The translations under genes and the position numbers were made by a program. DNA of 34,509 bases from Gammaproteobacteria bacterium. GTDB lineage: Bacteria > Pseudomonadota > Gammaproteobacteria > SZUA-152. The stretch covers positions 1-34,509 of the forward strand of contig JAKEGK010000075.1 of the NCBI GenBank assembly GCA_022627515.1, read 5' to 3'. Under the pieces are notes generated by a model. It was not told the origin of the DNA. It saw only the letters and a list, made by a program, of their open reading frames with translations, and ran no database searches. Positions 13,617 through 22,248 of this stretch are shown piece by piece; positions within the stretch are counted from its first letter, which is position 1, and every line of letters starts with the position of its first letter.

Positions 13617-14591
13617 TCAGGCATTACCGGCGTTTTGAGTCTGCTGACTATATTCTTCCCCATCCTGTTCCCACTCGTTGCGGCGGCCCACCAGGGTGTT
13701 GTACTCATCGATGGTGATATAGGACCAGGCATCGCGTTCTTCGAACAATTTATGCAGTAACGCATTGTTGATGGTATGCCCCGGCTTTTTTCCATAGTAG
13801 CTGGCGTAGATGGGTATGCCAATCAGCGCCAGGTCACCCAGGGTGTCCAGAATTTTGTGCCGGACAAATTCATCTTTGTATCGCAATCCTTCTGCGTTAA
13901 CGATGCGGTCGCCATCGACCAGGATGGCATTGTGTAATGATCCACCCCTGGCAAGCCCCAGTTTTTGCAATCGTTCGATATCTTTCGCAAAGCCAAAAGT
14001 CCTGGCGCGGGAAATATCCGCGCGAAAAGCTTCGTTGACCAGTTGCACCGTATAGGTTTGTTTACCCACCGCGGAATCAGGAAAATCTATGTCGACGGTA
14101 ATCGAGGGTATTGAGCTTGGTATTAACGCCGCCTCCTTGTCATTATCCTTGACAGAAATCCGGCGCTGCAACCATATCGCTTTGCGCAAGGCGGGCTGGT
14201 TAACCGTGCCTGACTTTTCAATCATGGTAACAAACGGGTGGCTGCTGCCGTCCATGATTGGTATTTCAGGTCCGTCGATTTCTATCAGCGCGTTATCCAC
14301 GCCGCAACCGTGCAATGCCGCCATCAAGTGCTCCACGGTACTGATCGTGACGCCGTACTGGTTGCCAAGCACGGTGGACATGTGAGTTTCCACGACGTCA
14401 TACCAGCGCGCCGCGATGAAGCCTTTTCCCGGAGGCGCGTCCTTGCGCAAAAAGTTAATACCGGAATCCGGCTCAGCCGGCCGCACCACCATGGCGGCTT
14501 TACATCCCGTATGCAGTCCTATGCCAACATAGGTGATTGGCTGGCTGAGTGTCTTTTGCGTGATTGAGGCCAGATCGTTTTTGATAGTCAT
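13617..14591 (-). CDS. lpxC: LpxC, UDP-3-O-acyl-N-acetylglucosamine deacetylase
   Basis: A 324-residue zinc deacetylase for the first committed step of lipid A synthesis. Visible motifs: VGIGLHTG near the start, VEHLMAALHGCGVDNALIEI (zinc-ligand His in the EHL motif), GPEIPIMDGSS, ISRARTFGF, GLARGGSLHNAILVDG, FVRHKILDTLGDLALIG (second zinc His and Asp) and GHTINNALL (catalytic His). All catalytic residues are present. The phrases VEHLMAALHGCGVDNA and GLARGGSLHNAILVDGDRIVNAEGLRY read like alphaproteobacterial LpxC rather than the enteric type. It stands alone, not in the usual ftsZ-lpxC-secA neighbourhood, and may be a second, acquired copy. GGAGGAATAAAT precedes ATG 14591. Confidence 0.93.
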   Translation of the reverse strand: MTIKNDLASITQKTLSQPITYVGIGLHTGCKAAMVVRPAEPDSGINFLRKDAPPGKGFIAARWYDVVETHMSTVLGNQYGVTISTVEHLMAALHGCGVDNALIEIDGPEIPIMDGSSHPFVTMIEKSGTVNQPALRKAIWLQRRISVKDNDKEAALIPSSIPSITVDIDFPDSAVGKQTYTVQLVNEAFRADISRARTFGFAKDIERLQKLGLARGGSLHNAILVDGDRIVNAEGLRYKDEFVRHKILDTLGDLALIGIPIYASYYGKKPGHTINNALLHKLFEERDAWSYITIDEYNTLVGRRNEWEQDGEEYSQQTQNAGNA

Positions 14592-14641
14592 ATTTATTCC
14601 TCCTGGACGCCGTGTTATTGGGATTTGCGTTACTGGTCTTT

Positions 14642-14674
14642 TTGACTATCAAGCAACAATTTGGGTGTTATAAT
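14642..14674 (+). promoter_or_regulatory. Candidate promoter for the AraC-type regulator
   Basis: A perfect TATAAT (14669-14674) lies 93 bases before the regulator ATG. TTGACT (14642-14647) is a fair -35 box, but the spacing is 21 bases rather than 17, so the pair may not work together. The region is shared with the divergent lpxC. Confidence 0.35.
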
Positions 14675-14767
14675 TTGTTGTCCCAACGCGCCAACACGTT
14701 ATCCTTGGATGCACTTTTTGGCCGGCCAATAGATAGCCGGAACAAGTAACTTAAGCAAAGGGAAAGC

Positions 14768-15766
14768 ATGCATATCACAACCATTTCTTCCTGGGTGTTG
14801 TTAATCGCGGAAACACTGAAGTCTTATGGCGTGGACTATCGTCAATTGTTCAGGCAGGCGGGAATGGATGCAGCTCACTTAAGTGACCAAAATGCCCGGT
14901 TTGATTTCTTTTCGGTTACGCGTTTATGGGACCTGGCCCTGGAAAAAACCCAGGACCCGTGTTTCGGTCTGGTTGCGGTGAATCATTGGCATCCCACTTC
15001 GCTGCATGCCTTGGGATTTTCCTGGATGGCGAGCCCCAGTTTGAAGGATGCGTTCGAACGCTTGCAAAGATATATCCGCATTGTAAATAACGCGGCCGCT
15101 GTGGATATCACTACGCGGAATTCCGTTACCCGAATTGTTATTTACAGCGCGGCCGAACCGTTAAAAACCTCAATTGCTTCCATGGATGCGGCGCTGGCGG
15201 TGCTGCTTCATATGTGCCGGTTGAATTATGGCAGGGAGTTGGATCCCGTGCGTATCCGGACGATGCGGCCGGAACCCACGCCTGCTTGTGTAGACCGGTT
15301 TAATGCGTTTTACCGGGCGCCAATCGAATTTTCCAGCGGCGAAAACGCCATCGATTTTAAGAGAGATGTCCTTGAAAAACATTTACCGGCTTCCAATATT
15401 GATCTGGCGCGCGCGAATGACAAGATCATCGATGAATATCTTTCGCATCTGGACGGCGTATCGGTGGGAATCCGGACCAGGGTGAAAATTACCGAATTAT
15501 TACCGTCCGGATCGGTAACCGAAGAAAAAATCGCGTCACTACTCAATTTAAGTGTGCGCAGTATGCAGCGTAAACTTAAGGAAGAAGGCGCCAGTTTTAA
15601 GGAATTGCTGAATCAAACACGCCAGGAACTGGCGGATCAATACATTGAAAACTCACGGTTGTCGATTAACGAGATTACGTACTTGTTGGGATTTTCCGAT
15701 CCGGCGAACTTTTCGCGGGCGTTCAAGCGCTGGCACGGTGTTTCGCCAAGCCAGTACCGCGGCTAA
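14768..15766 (+). CDS. AraC-family transcriptional regulator
   Basis: A 332-residue cytoplasmic regulator. Residues about 20-205 fit the ligand-binding domain of the OruR/ArgR-like AraC branch (arabinose-binding-like domain PF12625): YGVDYRQLFRQAGMD, LWDLALEKTQDPCFGL and HALGFSWMASPSLKDAFERLQRY. The C-terminal ~95 residues carry two helix-turn-helix motifs: EEKIASLLNLSVRSMQRKL, and SINEITYLLGFSDPANFSRAFKRW followed by GVSPSQYR. The effector is unknown. It is divergent from lpxC with a 176-bp shared region, so it may control lpxC, or the envelope genes downstream, or itself. GGGAAAGC before ATG 14768 serves as ribosome binding site. Confidence 0.93.
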   Translation: MHITTISSWVLLIAETLKSYGVDYRQLFRQAGMDAAHLSDQNARFDFFSVTRLWDLALEKTQDPCFGLVAVNHWHPTSLHALGFSWMASPSLKDAFERLQRYIRIVNNAAAVDITTRNSVTRIVIYSAAEPLKTSIASMDAALAVLLHMCRLNYGRELDPVRIRTMRPEPTPACVDRFNAFYRAPIEFSSGENAIDFKRDVLEKHLPASNIDLARANDKIIDEYLSHLDGVSVGIRTRVKITELLPSGSVTEEKIASLLNLSVRSMQRKLKEEGASFKELLNQTRQELADQYIENSRLSINEITYLLGFSDPANFSRAFKRWHGVSPSQYRG

Positions 15767-15824
15767 GATGAAATTGGACGGATTAAAATCCGGTTTATTA
15801 ATTTGAATACAGGTGTAGATCGCC

Positions 15825-16322
15825 ATGAAAATGTTGCTGCGTTTTTTGCTGTTCATAGATATGTTAACGATTGTTGCCTGTGTGTCCACGACACCCGATG
15901 GCAAGATTATTGAAGATGAAAAAAAAGAAGTGATTGAGGATATTAAAATAATCCAGAATTGGAGTGGTGATTTTCCGGTGGCGAAATTGAATGTGTTGCC
16001 CAGGGGGCAGGAACGGTTGCCGGCGGGTTATGTCAGCGATGCGGCCACGTTCAAAAGTGTCTGGGAAATTTTTTCTCCCGCCACACCGGTTCCGGAAGTT
16101 AACTTTGAAAACAACATCGTCGTATTTGGCCGCAACACGCAATATTACAACCGTACAACGATTTTCAAGGTAACATTAAAGGATGGTGTCGCTGAAATAC
16201 TGGCGATGGCAACCATGTCGGCGAATCCCATTCAGGATAAAGTCGCAATCTCCATGGCGGTTATTCCCAGGGAGGGGGTAAAATATATTTTTACCGCAGG
16301 CACTAACCTGCCGGTAAAGTAG
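15825..16322 (+). CDS. Putative lipoprotein of unknown function
   Basis: A 165-residue protein with a signal peptide and probable lipobox TIVAC (Cys20) after MKMLLRFLLFIDML. A charged linker (IEDEKKEVIEDIKIIQ) precedes a compact domain with a VVFGRNTQYYNRTTIFKV strand pair and a last strand VKYIFTAG. I recognise no family. It follows the AraC-type regulator by 58 bp on the same strand and could be cotranscribed. A weak purine stretch precedes ATG 15825. Confidence 0.72.
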   Translation: MKMLLRFLLFIDMLTIVACVSTTPDGKIIEDEKKEVIEDIKIIQNWSGDFPVAKLNVLPRGQERLPAGYVSDAATFKSVWEIFSPATPVPEVNFENNIVVFGRNTQYYNRTTIFKVTLKDGVAEILAMATMSANPIQDKVAISMAVIPREGVKYIFTAGTNLPVK

Positions 16323-16338
16323 CTGGCGGAATCCAAGT

Positions 16339-16423
16339 TCATTGCGAGGCTTGCGTTAGCAAACCGTGGCGATCCAGTGTTGATTGATATATAAGATCGC
16401 TGCGTCCTTTGGACTCGCAATGA
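16339..16423. repeat. Widespread-type palindromic repeat
   Basis: Terminal inverted repeats TCATTGCGAG (16339-16348) and CTCGCAATGA (16414-16423) flank GTGGCGATCC and AAGATCGC blocks that also pair partly. Sequences of this build (CATTGCGAG...GGCGATC...CTCGCAATGA) occur as dispersed repeats in many bacteria, from memory. It lies between two convergent genes and may also end transcription. Confidence 0.72.
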
Positions 16424-16456
16424 CTAATTGACTAACAACTAATAATGGTATCGTGC

Positions 16457-16981
16457 TTAGAACGTTAGTGATGCTCCGACTGATATCATTTCCACAGTGT
16501 CAAAATCACTGATATCAAAGTATTCATATTCGGCGCGCACACTGATTGATCCGAAGCTGAGACCTGCGCCGATACCATATACCGGATCAGTGCCGTCCTC
16601 ATTGACAGAGGCGCCATTGGTCAGATCCGAATCCCAGGAAAACACGCCGACTTTGCCGAACAGATCCACCGGCCCAATCCCAATATTCACCAAACCAAAA
16701 AGATCATAGCCGGATAACTCAACACTGATATTGTTTTGTTCCGGTTTACCAAAATCGACATAACTGGCTTCTATTGCGAGTAGAGTAAATTTAAACCCGC
16801 CAAATACTTTGTAACCCGTATCATCTGAATCGAAATCGATGCTGGTAGAGGGTTCGCCGGAAATGGATGCGTTGCCAGCGCTGGCGCCAATATAAAAGCC
16901 ACTGTCAGCGTGCGCGGAAGTCATAACGATTGCGGAAGCGATCAATGCTGCGGAGCCAATAACTTTGTTTAGTTTTTTCAT
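16457..16981 (-). CDS. Small outer-membrane beta-barrel protein
   Basis: A 174-residue exported protein with a signal peptide cut after MTSAHA (residue 25). Alternating strands (GFYIGASAGNAS, YKVFGGFKF, IEASYVDFG, PVYGIGAGLSFGSISVRAEYEYF) and a C-terminal ISVGASLTF ending in Phe fit an eight-strand OmpA-like/OmpX-like barrel. There is no peptidoglycan-binding domain. The gene converges with the lipoprotein gene at 15825 across a palindromic repeat. A specific function cannot be assigned. Confidence 0.85.
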   Translation of the reverse strand: MKKLNKVIGSAALIASAIVMTSAHADSGFYIGASAGNASISGEPSTSIDFDSDDTGYKVFGGFKFTLLAIEASYVDFGKPEQNNISVELSGYDLFGLVNIGIGPVDLFGKVGVFSWDSDLTNGASVNEDGTDPVYGIGAGLSFGSISVRAEYEYFDISDFDTVEMISVGASLTF

Positions 16982-17405
16982 AGCGTGGGTTCCAGTTTGA
17001 AAGTAGTTAATTTCATGATACTCGTAGATTAAATTTACACCTAATTTATTAACTAATAAAGTTTCCGGTTTAAAATTCTGATTTATAGTTCATCGGCTGT
17101 GTAGTCCAAAATCATTAACTTGCGTTTGCAAAGTAAACGCCAACCAATGCACATTTTATGAACAGCGAGAAACCTAGCTGTGCTTGAGTGTTTACTGCTG
17201 CTACATAATTAGCAGAATTGTGAATTAATTCGAAAACATAATGTGAAATTAGAGACGTTTTTGGTCATGTACGATACAATCCCGCGACATATTGGAGCAT
17301 GGCAATAGGGAAACAGCTTTTTCAGGTAGGCGCGCCATGCCCACCAAATGAAATTGGATGATTCCCAAATAGTATTACCGGACGAAAAACAAGAGGAACG
17401 AATCA
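16982..17405. other. AT-rich divergent promoter region
   Basis: 424 bases between divergent barrel genes with no supported coding region. It contains an AT-rich core around 17025-17095. A pair GCATGGC (17297-17303) and GCCATGC (17334-17340) could form a hairpin in the leader of the plus-strand barrel gene. No clear promoter pair was identified. Confidence 0.4.
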
Positions 17406-18371
17406 ATGAAGAAAACACTGATAGCAGGTTCACTGATGATAACCACGCTGACCATCGGACAATCCGCTGTTGCCCTGGATATTAAACCTACCGGTTTTGT
17501 CGACATGGTATGGACTTTGTCTGATGGCACGGATTTGGGCAAAAACGGCGCGGAAGGCCGCTTCGATACTACCGGTGAACTCGATGTAGAAGCCGGTTTG
17601 AAAGAAGGCATCAGCATGCGCTTTGATGCCGATATCAATCCCGGCAGCGCGGGTGGTGATTCCGGCCGTTTGGAACAAATTTATCTGAACTGGGCGATCG
17701 ATCCCAGGATGTCGTTAAAGGGCGGCGTGTTTAATAACAACCTCAGCTGGGAGCGTGAAGACGCGCCGGACATGTATCAGATTACACACGGCCAATTGTG
17801 GGATATCTGGAACTTTTCAACAGCGGAAGACGGCAACAACCTGGCGGGTGTGGAATTCAATTACCAGATTGACAAAGTTAAACTCATTGCCGGTTTCCTG
17901 AATGATCTGGGTAATGTCCCTGAAGAAAATTCCGTCAAGATCGCCGGCGAAATTAAAGCGATGCCGGATCTGGACATTACCCTTGGTTTGATTACCCAGG
18001 ATCAATTGTTTGAAAATATAATTGATATCAACGCCACATGGAAATCAGGTAAGTTCCTTGTGGGAGGCGAGATTCTCTTTGCCGATGAAGGTGTTGATAG
18101 CGCTTTTATGGCGATGGTGAACTATAAATTTAACGATAAACTATCCGGCACAGCGCGTTATGACTTAGTTTCCTATGACAGCGCTTTTCTCGCCGAGGAT
18201 ACTTCTTCCATGACCGTCGCGGCGCTTTACAGCATTTCCAGCAACTTGTTTTTCAACGCGGAAATCCGGTTTAATGATGATAGTAACGTACCGCCTGCTG
18301 CAACTGCACCTTTGTCAATTGGCGAAGGTGATGGCACCACCGGGCGGCTGGAATTGCTGGCAACTTTCTAA
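17406..18371 (+). CDS. Outer-membrane beta-barrel/porin-like protein
   Basis: A 321-residue exported protein with a signal peptide ending GQSAVA (residue 23). The body is a chain of amphipathic strands: IKPTGFVDMVWTLSDG, ISMRFDADINPGSAGGDSGRLEQIYLNWAI, FLVGGEILFA, LSGTARYDLVSYD, and a terminal GRLELLATF with the usual C-terminal Phe for BAM recognition. Length and strand count suggest a 12- to 16-strand porin-like barrel; no family name is certain. AGAGGA before ATG 17406 is a good ribosome binding site. A strong terminator follows, so it is likely a single-gene unit. Confidence 0.82.
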   Translation: MKKTLIAGSLMITTLTIGQSAVALDIKPTGFVDMVWTLSDGTDLGKNGAEGRFDTTGELDVEAGLKEGISMRFDADINPGSAGGDSGRLEQIYLNWAIDPRMSLKGGVFNNNLSWEREDAPDMYQITHGQLWDIWNFSTAEDGNNLAGVEFNYQIDKVKLIAGFLNDLGNVPEENSVKIAGEIKAMPDLDITLGLITQDQLFENIIDINATWKSGKFLVGGEILFADEGVDSAFMAMVNYKFNDKLSGTARYDLVSYDSAFLAEDTSSMTVAALYSISSNLFFNAEIRFNDDSNVPPAATAPLSIGEGDGTTGRLELLATF

Positions 18372-18408
18372 AATACCAGCCACCAAAACCTGGTTAAGTT
18401 ACAAATGA

Positions 18409-18446
18409 AAATCCCGCCGGACCTTTGGTCCGGCGGGATTTTTTTA
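18409..18446 (+). terminator. Rho-independent terminator
   Basis: AAATCCCGCCGGACC, loop TTTG, GTCCGGCGGGATT followed by a run of Ts (18439-18445). A near-perfect GC-rich stem with T-tail, 38 bases after the porin-like gene. Confidence 0.95.
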
Positions 18447-18618
18447 TTGCAGGGTGTGTTGCGCGCACGTGTTGTTATAACCGGGGATTTAATTTAGCGG
18501 CATGTAAGGTCTGTTGAATGCAATGAAAACCGGCGGATAAAGCCATGCTTGCGACTATATTCTTTTGCTATTCGTTTGTTTCCTCCCGTGCTGCAATGAA
18601 ATGTATTAAACGCGGCGG

Positions 18619-19158
18619 TCACCGGTCGTGGTGCTTACTGAAAAAATAATAAGTCAATCCAAGCGAAAACGCGCCCAATTCCATATTGCTTTTATCAAGG
18701 TACTGCGTGTAATCACCGTTGACCGCAAGGTGTTTTGAAAAACGGTAATTGGCGCCCAGGCCATACGAAAAGCCGTTCTCTCTGCCGGAAAACGTGTATC
18801 CGGCGAATTCGCGCGATGAGCGGACGCTGGAAAGGCCAATGATACCGTACAGGTTTGCTTTTCCTGTGGGATAAACGCCCTGCACCATAAAGTTATATAA
18901 ATTCTGAAAATCCACGCTGCCGCCACTGCCGGATTCCTTGCTTGGCGCCGCAAACTGTGTTTCCACCACCATGTTTTGCGAAACAACAAATCCCAATCTT
19001 GCTCGCGCGCTGGCGCCCTCTATTTTGTCAGGAAGATTTTCATCGTCAAACCGCCAGTTAAAACCATCGAGACCAAGATACCATTCCAGGGCGTGCGCAT
19101 TACCGGCAAACCACGCAAAACAAACACCGGCGAAAGCAAGTTTTTTGAGCAGTTTCAT
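18619..19158 (-). CDS. Outer-membrane beta-barrel protein
   Basis: A 179-residue exported protein with signal peptide cut after GNAHA (residue 23). Strand-like segments (LEWYLGLDGFNWRF, ARARLGFVVSQNMVVETQF, LYNFMVQGVYPTGKANLYGIIGL, NGFSYGLGANYRFSKHLAVNGDYTQYL, SLGLTYYFF) fit an eight-strand barrel of the OMP_b-brl/OmpA-like type. The terminal SLGLTYYF strand is followed by a short SKHHDR tail, slightly unusual for BAM recognition. Divergent from the protease gene. Function unknown. Confidence 0.83.
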   Translation of the reverse strand: MKLLKKLAFAGVCFAWFAGNAHALEWYLGLDGFNWRFDDENLPDKIEGASARARLGFVVSQNMVVETQFAAPSKESGSGGSVDFQNLYNFMVQGVYPTGKANLYGIIGLSSVRSSREFAGYTFSGRENGFSYGLGANYRFSKHLAVNGDYTQYLDKSNMELGAFSLGLTYYFFSKHHDR

Positions 19159-19384
19159 TTTATGTACATCCCTGAATGGCGGTTAATTAATAATATATTA
19201 TTATAGATTGCCGCATCGCTGATTGGCTAGCGGGCTGTTTGGCGCGAATATTTTACGGATGTTATTGCCGGTTGATGGCCGTCAATGCAGTCAAATTTTC
19301 TTGCTGCAATATGACTTCTGCATGGCCGTTGTTGTAAAGTGTGCGTTATTGTCAACTTAAAATGATCGTTCACGCGAGACTGTT

Positions 19385-19765
19385 ATGCCGCCCGGAATGC
19401 CGAAACACAGATACCTTCATTTTCTGCTATTGTTGATACTGGCAATGCTGACCACGATTGGCAGTGTTCACGATGATGATGACGGCGCCACCATTAATAC
19501 GGTGAACATCAGCGGCGCCATTTCCGTGAACAGTGACTCCCAGGTTGATTCTGATGTTAACGACCCACTTGCATCTTACCTGCCTAATGATTCCATCCAG
19601 CAAGCGCAAATACTGAAAAATCCGGTTACTTTGGGCGGCTTTGTCGCGGTCCCCGATTCGGTGCCTTTCGGACGCCTGGCAAATGGCGGCGGTGATGTGC
19701 AGGACTATTACCACATTTCGCTGGTTGCGCAGCAGATTCTTTATTTTTTCCCGGTGATGAGATAG
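19385..19765 (+). CDS. N-terminal fragment of S8 protease (frameshifted)
   Basis: A 126-codon frame with an export signal (residues 9-27, RYLHFLLLLILAMLTTIGSV) and an acidic Asp-rich linker. A VNISGAISV...SDVNDPLASYLPNDSIQQAQILKNPVTLGGFV segment follows, of a type found before the catalytic domain in exported subtilases. It stops at TAG 19763-19765. The sequence needed to continue the domain (PGDEIGAAGSPSACKVFDV) is present in the -1 frame from 19750. The shift point is T-TTT-TTC at 19744-19750. So this and the next entry are one gene, interrupted either by loss of one T or by programmed slippage. Confidence 0.75.
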   Translation: MPPGMPKHRYLHFLLLLILAMLTTIGSVHDDDDGATINTVNISGAISVNSDSQVDSDVNDPLASYLPNDSIQQAQILKNPVTLGGFVAVPDSVPFGRLANGGGDVQDYYHISLVAQQILYFFPVMR

Positions 19766-19803
19766 GCGCCGCGGGAAGTCCGTCAGCTTGCAAAGTTTTT
19801 GAT

Positions 19804-22035
19804 GTGCAGATTCTCGGGCTGTGTGTCGCGCTGGAAGACGCCAACGGCAGTGCCGTGACTGTAACGCTGGATGAGAGTAATCCCGATTTTATCACGATCA
19901 CTCCGCAAAATAGCGGTAACTATTATTTGCGCGTGCAGGCCGAACAGGGCGCGCGGAATTATATCGTGGCGACCGGATTGCCTTCGGCCAGCACGCTGCA
20001 ATCCCGGAACAGCGGCGCTGAAATGAGTGTTGACGAAAATTTTATTCCCGGCGAAGTGATTGTGAAATTCAAAAACAACTTTGTTTCAACGGCGGGTGTA
20101 ACAAGGCAAAGTCTGGCGGCATCAGTAGGCCTTACCGCCAAAGCAGGCGCGCCAGGCCGTTCCATGTTAATGAGCCTGGGGGATATAAGCGCACGGCCAC
20201 AGACTTTTAATACGCTCGGCATTGCAGCGGTGGTGCAGCATTCCGATCCCGCGCTTCAATTGAAACAGGAAACCATCGAAGTCGTAAAAGCGCTGCGCAA
20301 AAGAGCGGATGTGGAATACGCGGCGTTGAATTATCTTCGCCAGCCTTTATTGGAGCCCGACGATACCTATTACGGTCTGCAATGGCACTATCCCAAAATA
20401 AATTTGCCGCTGGCCTGGGATGTGACCACCGGAGTCGCTGACGTTGTGGTTGCCGTTATCGATTCCGGAAAATTGGATCACCCGGATTTGCAGGCATCAT
20501 TGGTGCAGGGTTATGACTTTATCAGCAGCACGGCTAACTCCGGTGATGGTGACGGCATTGACAGTGATCCCACCGATCCGGGTGACAGCGACGGCGTGAC
20601 GCCCAGCAGCTTTCATGGCACGCATGTGGCCGGTACCGTGGCGGCTGAAACCGGCAATGCCACGGGTGTGGCCGGTGTTGCCGGGAATGTCAAAGTCATG
20701 CCGTTGCGGGTATGCGGCACACTGGGATGCGCGGATTATGATATACAACAGGCATTGCTTTACGCAGCGGGGCAGTCTAACGATTCCGGCACGGTGCCTG
20801 CTCAGGCAGCGGATATTGTCAACCTTAGCCTGGGTGCGCCAACCAACTCAACGATAGCTCCGCCGGCTTATGTCACCGCGCGCAATGCGGGGGTTATCAT
20901 TGTCGCCGCCGCAGGCAATGAATCATCCACTGAACTGTTTGCTCCCGCGGCTTATGACGGAGTTGTTTCCGTCAGCGCCGTGGATTTTGCCGGTAATCTT
21001 GCTTATTACTCCAACCGTGGCGCCACCATTGATGTGGCGGCGCCCGGCGGGGATATTACCGCGAATTTGAATGGCGACAGTTATCCTGATGGCATTTTAA
21101 GTACCGTAGGTTCCGATGCATCCGGCGCCCTCCGGCTGGGTTACGGATTTTATCAGGGAACCTCGATGGCGGCGCCGCATCTGGCGGGTGTGGCGGCATT
21201 GATGAAGTCCGTCAATCCGGGCATGTCGCCGGATCAGTTTGACCAATGGCTGGCAAACGGTGATTTAACACAGGATCTTGGCGCTGCCGGGCGGGACGAC
21301 TTTTATGGCTATGGGCTGATAGATGCCGCTAAAGCCGTCTCCATTGCAAGCGGCACACCTATCGAACCGGAACTACCCCCTGATCCATTGATACGAATCA
21401 CTCCGGACACGCTGGTTTATGATGTTTCAACCGATACCCTGCAATTCACGATATCCAACGGCGGACTGGCTGATTTAATTATTGCATCGGTCAATAATGA
21501 CTCCGGCGGCTGGTTAACGGTTAATGCGGGCAGCGTCGACGCGAATGGCGGGGGTACTTACACCGTAACCGTGGATCGTAGCCAAATCGCCGGATTCGCA
21601 ACGGCCGGCGCGGTGATAACCATTGAAGCCAATGCCACCAATTCGCCGTTGACTGTGCCGGTGATGGTGTATAACCAGGAAATCGCCAGTGATGCGGGTT
21701 TCCACTATGTGTTGTTATATAACATTGACAGAGACCTCTTTGTTGATCAGTTTAATGCCGCTATTGTTAACGGCCAATATCAGTATTCATTTCTTAATGT
21801 TCCCGCGGGCAATTACTTTATTGTTGCCGGCAATGATTTCAATTCGGATGATCATATATGCGGTAGCGGTGAAGCATGCGGCGCTTACGCCACGTTGGGG
21901 AACATGACAAAAATTGTGATCGACAACAACACCGGTAATCTGGCCGGAGTCAATTTTGCGACAGGATTCAATCCGTTTATTGCGGAATTTCAGGGATTGC
22001 TCGCCTCGGCAAAAGAGAGAGTGCTACTGCCCTGA
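19804..22035 (+). CDS. Subtilisin-like S8 serine protease, main part
   Basis: A 743-residue frame holding the protease body. IPGEVIVKFKN (about residues 82-92) is the start of an inhibitor-I9-like propeptide. The S8 catalytic domain spans about 200-510: Asp in VVAVIDSGKLDHPDL, His in FHGTHVAGTVAA, oxyanion Asn in VAAAGNES and Ser in GTSMAAPHLAGVAALM. An acidic insert rich in Asp-Gly (GDGDGIDSDPTDPGDSDG) may bind calcium. Residues ~525-620 form an Ig-like strand-rich module and ~640-720 a second extracellular module. The GTG at 19804 has no ribosome binding site; the true N-terminus belongs to the fragment at 19385. The triad is intact, so activity depends on how the frameshift is resolved. 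Confidence 0.88.
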   Translation: MQILGLCVALEDANGSAVTVTLDESNPDFITITPQNSGNYYLRVQAEQGARNYIVATGLPSASTLQSRNSGAEMSVDENFIPGEVIVKFKNNFVSTAGVTRQSLAASVGLTAKAGAPGRSMLMSLGDISARPQTFNTLGIAAVVQHSDPALQLKQETIEVVKALRKRADVEYAALNYLRQPLLEPDDTYYGLQWHYPKINLPLAWDVTTGVADVVVAVIDSGKLDHPDLQASLVQGYDFISSTANSGDGDGIDSDPTDPGDSDGVTPSSFHGTHVAGTVAAETGNATGVAGVAGNVKVMPLRVCGTLGCADYDIQQALLYAAGQSNDSGTVPAQAADIVNLSLGAPTNSTIAPPAYVTARNAGVIIVAAAGNESSTELFAPAAYDGVVSVSAVDFAGNLAYYSNRGATIDVAAPGGDITANLNGDSYPDGILSTVGSDASGALRLGYGFYQGTSMAAPHLAGVAALMKSVNPGMSPDQFDQWLANGDLTQDLGAAGRDDFYGYGLIDAAKAVSIASGTPIEPELPPDPLIRITPDTLVYDVSTDTLQFTISNGGLADLIIASVNNDSGGWLTVNAGSVDANGGGTYTVTVDRSQIAGFATAGAVITIEANATNSPLTVPVMVYNQEIASDAGFHYVLLYNIDRDLFVDQFNAAIVNGQYQYSFLNVPAGNYFIVAGNDFNSDDHICGSGEACGAYATLGNMTKIVIDNNTGNLAGVNFATGFNPFIAEFQGLLASAKERVLLP

Positions 22036-22248
22036 ACGCAATGTCTGGCGCCTTAGCCGAATCGCTGAAAAAAGCAGGAATGTTTTACAGATAGGTATGC
22101 GTATCATGGATTGTGATAAGTATTTTGCCTCAATCTTGCCAAGAGCAATTATGTATAAAAATTCAGGCAGGCTCGATCGCGCGATGTATATCAAAATGAT
22201 GCGGTTTTCCGCTATGATGAATATTGATTAAAAAGCAGTAATAACTTC

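Noticed and set aside
17297-17340. GCATGGC/GCCATGC pair in the leader of the porin-like gene, considered as a riboswitch.
   Set aside because: Seven-base arms with no recognisable riboswitch core; listed only as a possible hairpin.
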